A stretch of 64,000 bases of DNA, taken from DASQYE01 sp036389675. Lineage in GTDB: Bacteria; Acidobacteriota; Blastocatellia; Pyrinomonadales; Pyrinomonadaceae. Made by a program: the position numbers and the translations under genes. This document shows positions 62,194 to 64,000 of this stretch, piece after piece; the first letter of the stretch is position 1, and the number at the start of each line of letters is the position of its first letter. Below the pieces are notes generated by a model that made no database searches, was not told the DNA's origin, and saw nothing but the letters and a program-made list of their open reading frames with translations. The DNA is taken from positions 163,309 through 227,308 of the forward strand of contig DASVWI010000036.1 of the NCBI GenBank assembly GCA_036389675.1. Direction: 5' to 3'.

Positions 62194-62956
62194 GGTTCGG
62201 CCACCTTTTTTGTCTAATTTGAATGAAAAGCAATGTGAACGTTTTCAGGGAAGAGAGCGCTCCGGCTGAAAAAAAGTCTCTCCCTGCCAGAAGAAACTAT
62301 TTGCCGGAGCTGACTGCGCTCTCGGCAACTGTTATGCCAGTACAGGGCGCGCTCCGGCTGCATGAGCGACATGGGCCTCGACAGCGTGCCCCTCTCGCAA
62401 GGCCAAAAGGACAGGATAAGCCCCCGTCAAAGCCCCTTGCGCCAGCATTACCCGGCGCAATGTCAGGGAATAGTCTGAGGCTAAGGCGTGCGGCTGCCGG
62501 GCCACGAACGAAGGGCCGGGCCAGTCCGTTCAAAGACCGCCCTGTGAGGCATAAAACCACGGCGTAATCACAGCCTCATGCTGCAATATGCGGCGATATC
62601 TTTTTGCGCGGCTGCTGTGGTCGGGTGGCGGTCGGCTCGCTTTCAGGGGCAAGTATAAGGGCTCGTATGAGCGGGATTCGCGCCCGCCGCCTGTTCGCCT
62701 ACGGTAGCCGCCGGGAGGGCGCTTCTCTTTCTCTATCAACGACATCAGGCGCTCCTAGGCGCTCAGCTTTTGACGCACGGAGGTTTTGCGTAGGGGCGCG
62801 CCGGGCCGCGCGACCGCGCCGGTGTGGGGCGCTGAGGGGCGCGTGGGCGTACGGGTACGGTTATTGCGGTAATGAGCCGGGCCGGCTAGCACATCTCTCA
62901 AGCCCGACAGCAACAAACCAGAATTAAGCCCTAAGCAGTACGGAAGGAGTCGCAAG
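62194..62956. other. Long intergenic region without a recognised gene
   Basis: About 760 bp upstream of the last subtilase. Open frames here (for example 62223-62567, plus) have basic, low-complexity products with no domain. I saw no tRNA, riboswitch or terminator signature. The final 20 bp supply the AAGGAG of the next gene. Confidence 0.5.
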
Positions 62957-64000
62957 TTGAAAAACCCAAAAAGGCCATTGGTTTTAGCAGGGGTTGCGCT
63001 CCTCTCGTTTCTGCTCCCGCTCTGCGCCGGAAACCCTGCGAGCCGTGTGGTCGGGTCACAGGCCGCCGCCGACGCGCCCGCGCTCAAAGTTTCTCCGGCA
63101 CTGCTCGCACAGCTCGGAGATGCACAGGCCGGTTCTCGCGTCAGAGCCATCGTCCAGCCCGGCAACTCGTCGCTCTCAGGGCTGGATGTTCTTGTGCGTA
63201 GCCTCGGCGGTCGGATTAAGAGCCAGTTGCCGCGTCTGGGCTTGCGCGTCATCGAGCTGCCAGCCGATACGTTGATGAAACTGGCTGCGCGCAGCGAGGT
63301 GCGCTACATCTCGCCGGACAGCGAGGTGAGGACGTTCGGGCACGTCACGACGACGAGCGGCGCGGAGGCAATCAACAATACCGGGCTGCTCTCGCTCGGC
63401 GGGCTCGACGGCACAGGCATCGGCATCGCCATCCTCGATTCCGGCATCGACGGCAACCATCGTTCGTTTGTCAACGCGCTCGGTCTGAGCCGTATCTCCG
63501 TCAGTCAGGATTTCACGGGAGAGAACCGCACGGACGACCCCTACGGGCACGGCACGCACGTGGCTTCGGCGGCGGCTGGCAACGGGCAGGTCGCCAGCGG
63601 ACAGTATCAGGGCATAGCACCCAACGCGCAGCTCATCAACCTGCGTGTGTTGAGCGCGCAGGGCACGGGCACGACCTCTGCGCTGCTCGCCGCGCTCGAC
63701 TGGGTGATTGCTAATCGCACGACCTACAAGATACGCGTCGTCAACATGAGCCTCGGCACGACCGCCGTCGATTCATATCGCAACGACCCGGTCTGCCTCG
63801 CCGTGAGACGCCTTGCCGATGCAGGCATAGTCGTCGTCGCGGCGGCGGGCAATAACGGCAAAGACGGCTCGGGCAATAAAATCTACGGGCAGATTCACTC
63901 GCCCGGCAACGAGCCTTCGGCCATCACGGTCGGCGCGGCAAACAGCTTCGGCACTGACTTCAGAAGCGATGACGGCGTCGCCTCCTACAGCTCTCGCGGC
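62957..64000 (+). CDS. S8 subtilase (C-terminus beyond window)
   Basis: 348 codons visible. It starts at TTG 62957 with GGAAGGAG 8 bp upstream; no ATG fits. Signal peptide (LVLAGVALLSFLLPLCAG), propeptide (SRVRAIVQPGNSSLSGLDVLV), Asp161 (GIAILDSGIDGNHRSF) and His198 (YGHGTHVASAAAGNG), VVNMSLGTTAVDS and AAAGNNGKDGSG with the oxyanion Asn. The catalytic serine lies beyond the window. It is closer to ordinary secreted subtilisins than to its neighbours. Seventh subtilase in 35 kb. Confidence 0.92.
   Translation, partial: MKNPKRPLVLAGVALLSFLLPLCAGNPASRVVGSQAAADAPALKVSPALLAQLGDAQAGSRVRAIVQPGNSSLSGLDVLVRSLGGRIKSQLPRLGLRVIELPADTLMKLAARSEVRYISPDSEVRTFGHVTTTSGAEAINNTGLLSLGGLDGTGIGIAILDSGIDGNHRSFVNALGLSRISVSQDFTGENRTDDPYGHGTHVASAAAGNGQVASGQYQGIAPNAQLINLRVLSAQGTGTTSALLAALDWVIANRTTYKIRVVNMSLGTTAVDSYRNDPVCLAVRRLADAGIVVVAAAGNNGKDGSGNKIYGQIHSPGNEPSAITVGAANSFGTDFRSDDGVASYSSRG

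Noticed and set aside
62223..62567. Plus-strand frame of 114 codons
   Set aside because: Low-complexity basic product, no ribosome-binding site or domain evidence.

Overview
The window is about 60% GC and tightly packed. It most likely comes from an Acidobacteriota genome of the Blastocatellia type. This is inferred from gene content (a XoxF-cytochrome oxidase operon, expanded subtilases with S-layer-homology-like tails, ATPase-TPR-SARP regulators) and from short inverted repeats that read as S-S-F-I-L peptides; no 16S or marker search was possible.

Layout. (1) 1-10945, minus strand: one apparent respiratory operon. It runs from a XoxF-type (lanthanide-motif) PQQ alcohol dehydrogenase through a XoxJ-like binding protein, a XoxG-like lipoprotein cytochrome c, caa3-type oxidase subunits II, I and III, a small membrane protein, a CtaG assembly factor and a YVTN beta-propeller lipoprotein to a TonB-dependent receptor cut by the window edge. 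Several genes are joined by 4-bp ATGA overlaps. Subunit I has kept its catalytic site but lacks the textbook D- and K-channel residues. (2) 11.4-13.7 kb: a small coiled-coil protein and the primary sigma factor RpoD. (3) 13.7-15.8 kb: an arsenic block, arsN-arsR divergent from arsI-arsC, with a good promoter and an inverted repeat in the gap. (4) 16-19.1 kb: an ABC1/UbiB kinase and an exported M20 amidohydrolase. (5) 19.2-24.7 kb: a TIR protein overlapping a STAND-NTPase/WD40 protein (14 WD repeats), followed at its stop codon by an array of about 22 palindrome-bearing units with a 21-bp period. (6) 25-29.4 kb: an orphan MalT-like ATPase and a 1148-aa ATPase-TPR-SARP regulator.

(7) 29.6-64 kb: seven S8 subtilases on the plus strand, one with 15 VTVTGAD repeats, interspersed with a peptide-type ABC importer lacking its ATPases, a PpiC foldase, a TPR-Fis regulator divergent from a tiny secreted decapeptide-repeat protein, a zinc-ribbon membrane protein, a HhH-GPD glycosylase, a Gly-zipper protein, a double-DTG aspartic protease and a REC-HD-GYP response regulator.

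Two regulatory stories stand out. Direct repeats CTCAAG-N5-CTCA(A/G)G (11-bp pitch), each ending 10 bp before a -10-like hexamer, lie upstream of two subtilases and of the orphan ATPase. This is the classic SARP operator geometry, and a SARP protein is encoded between these sites. Separately, the TPR-Fis regulator and the secreted repeat peptide share a gap holding a perfect ATGCAAA-N4-TTTGCAT palindrome, with related palindromes on the far side of the peptide gene. Together they look like a peptide-signalling module. A 79-bp palindromic element occurs three times, and two families of intergenic inverted repeats have intruded into gene ends.
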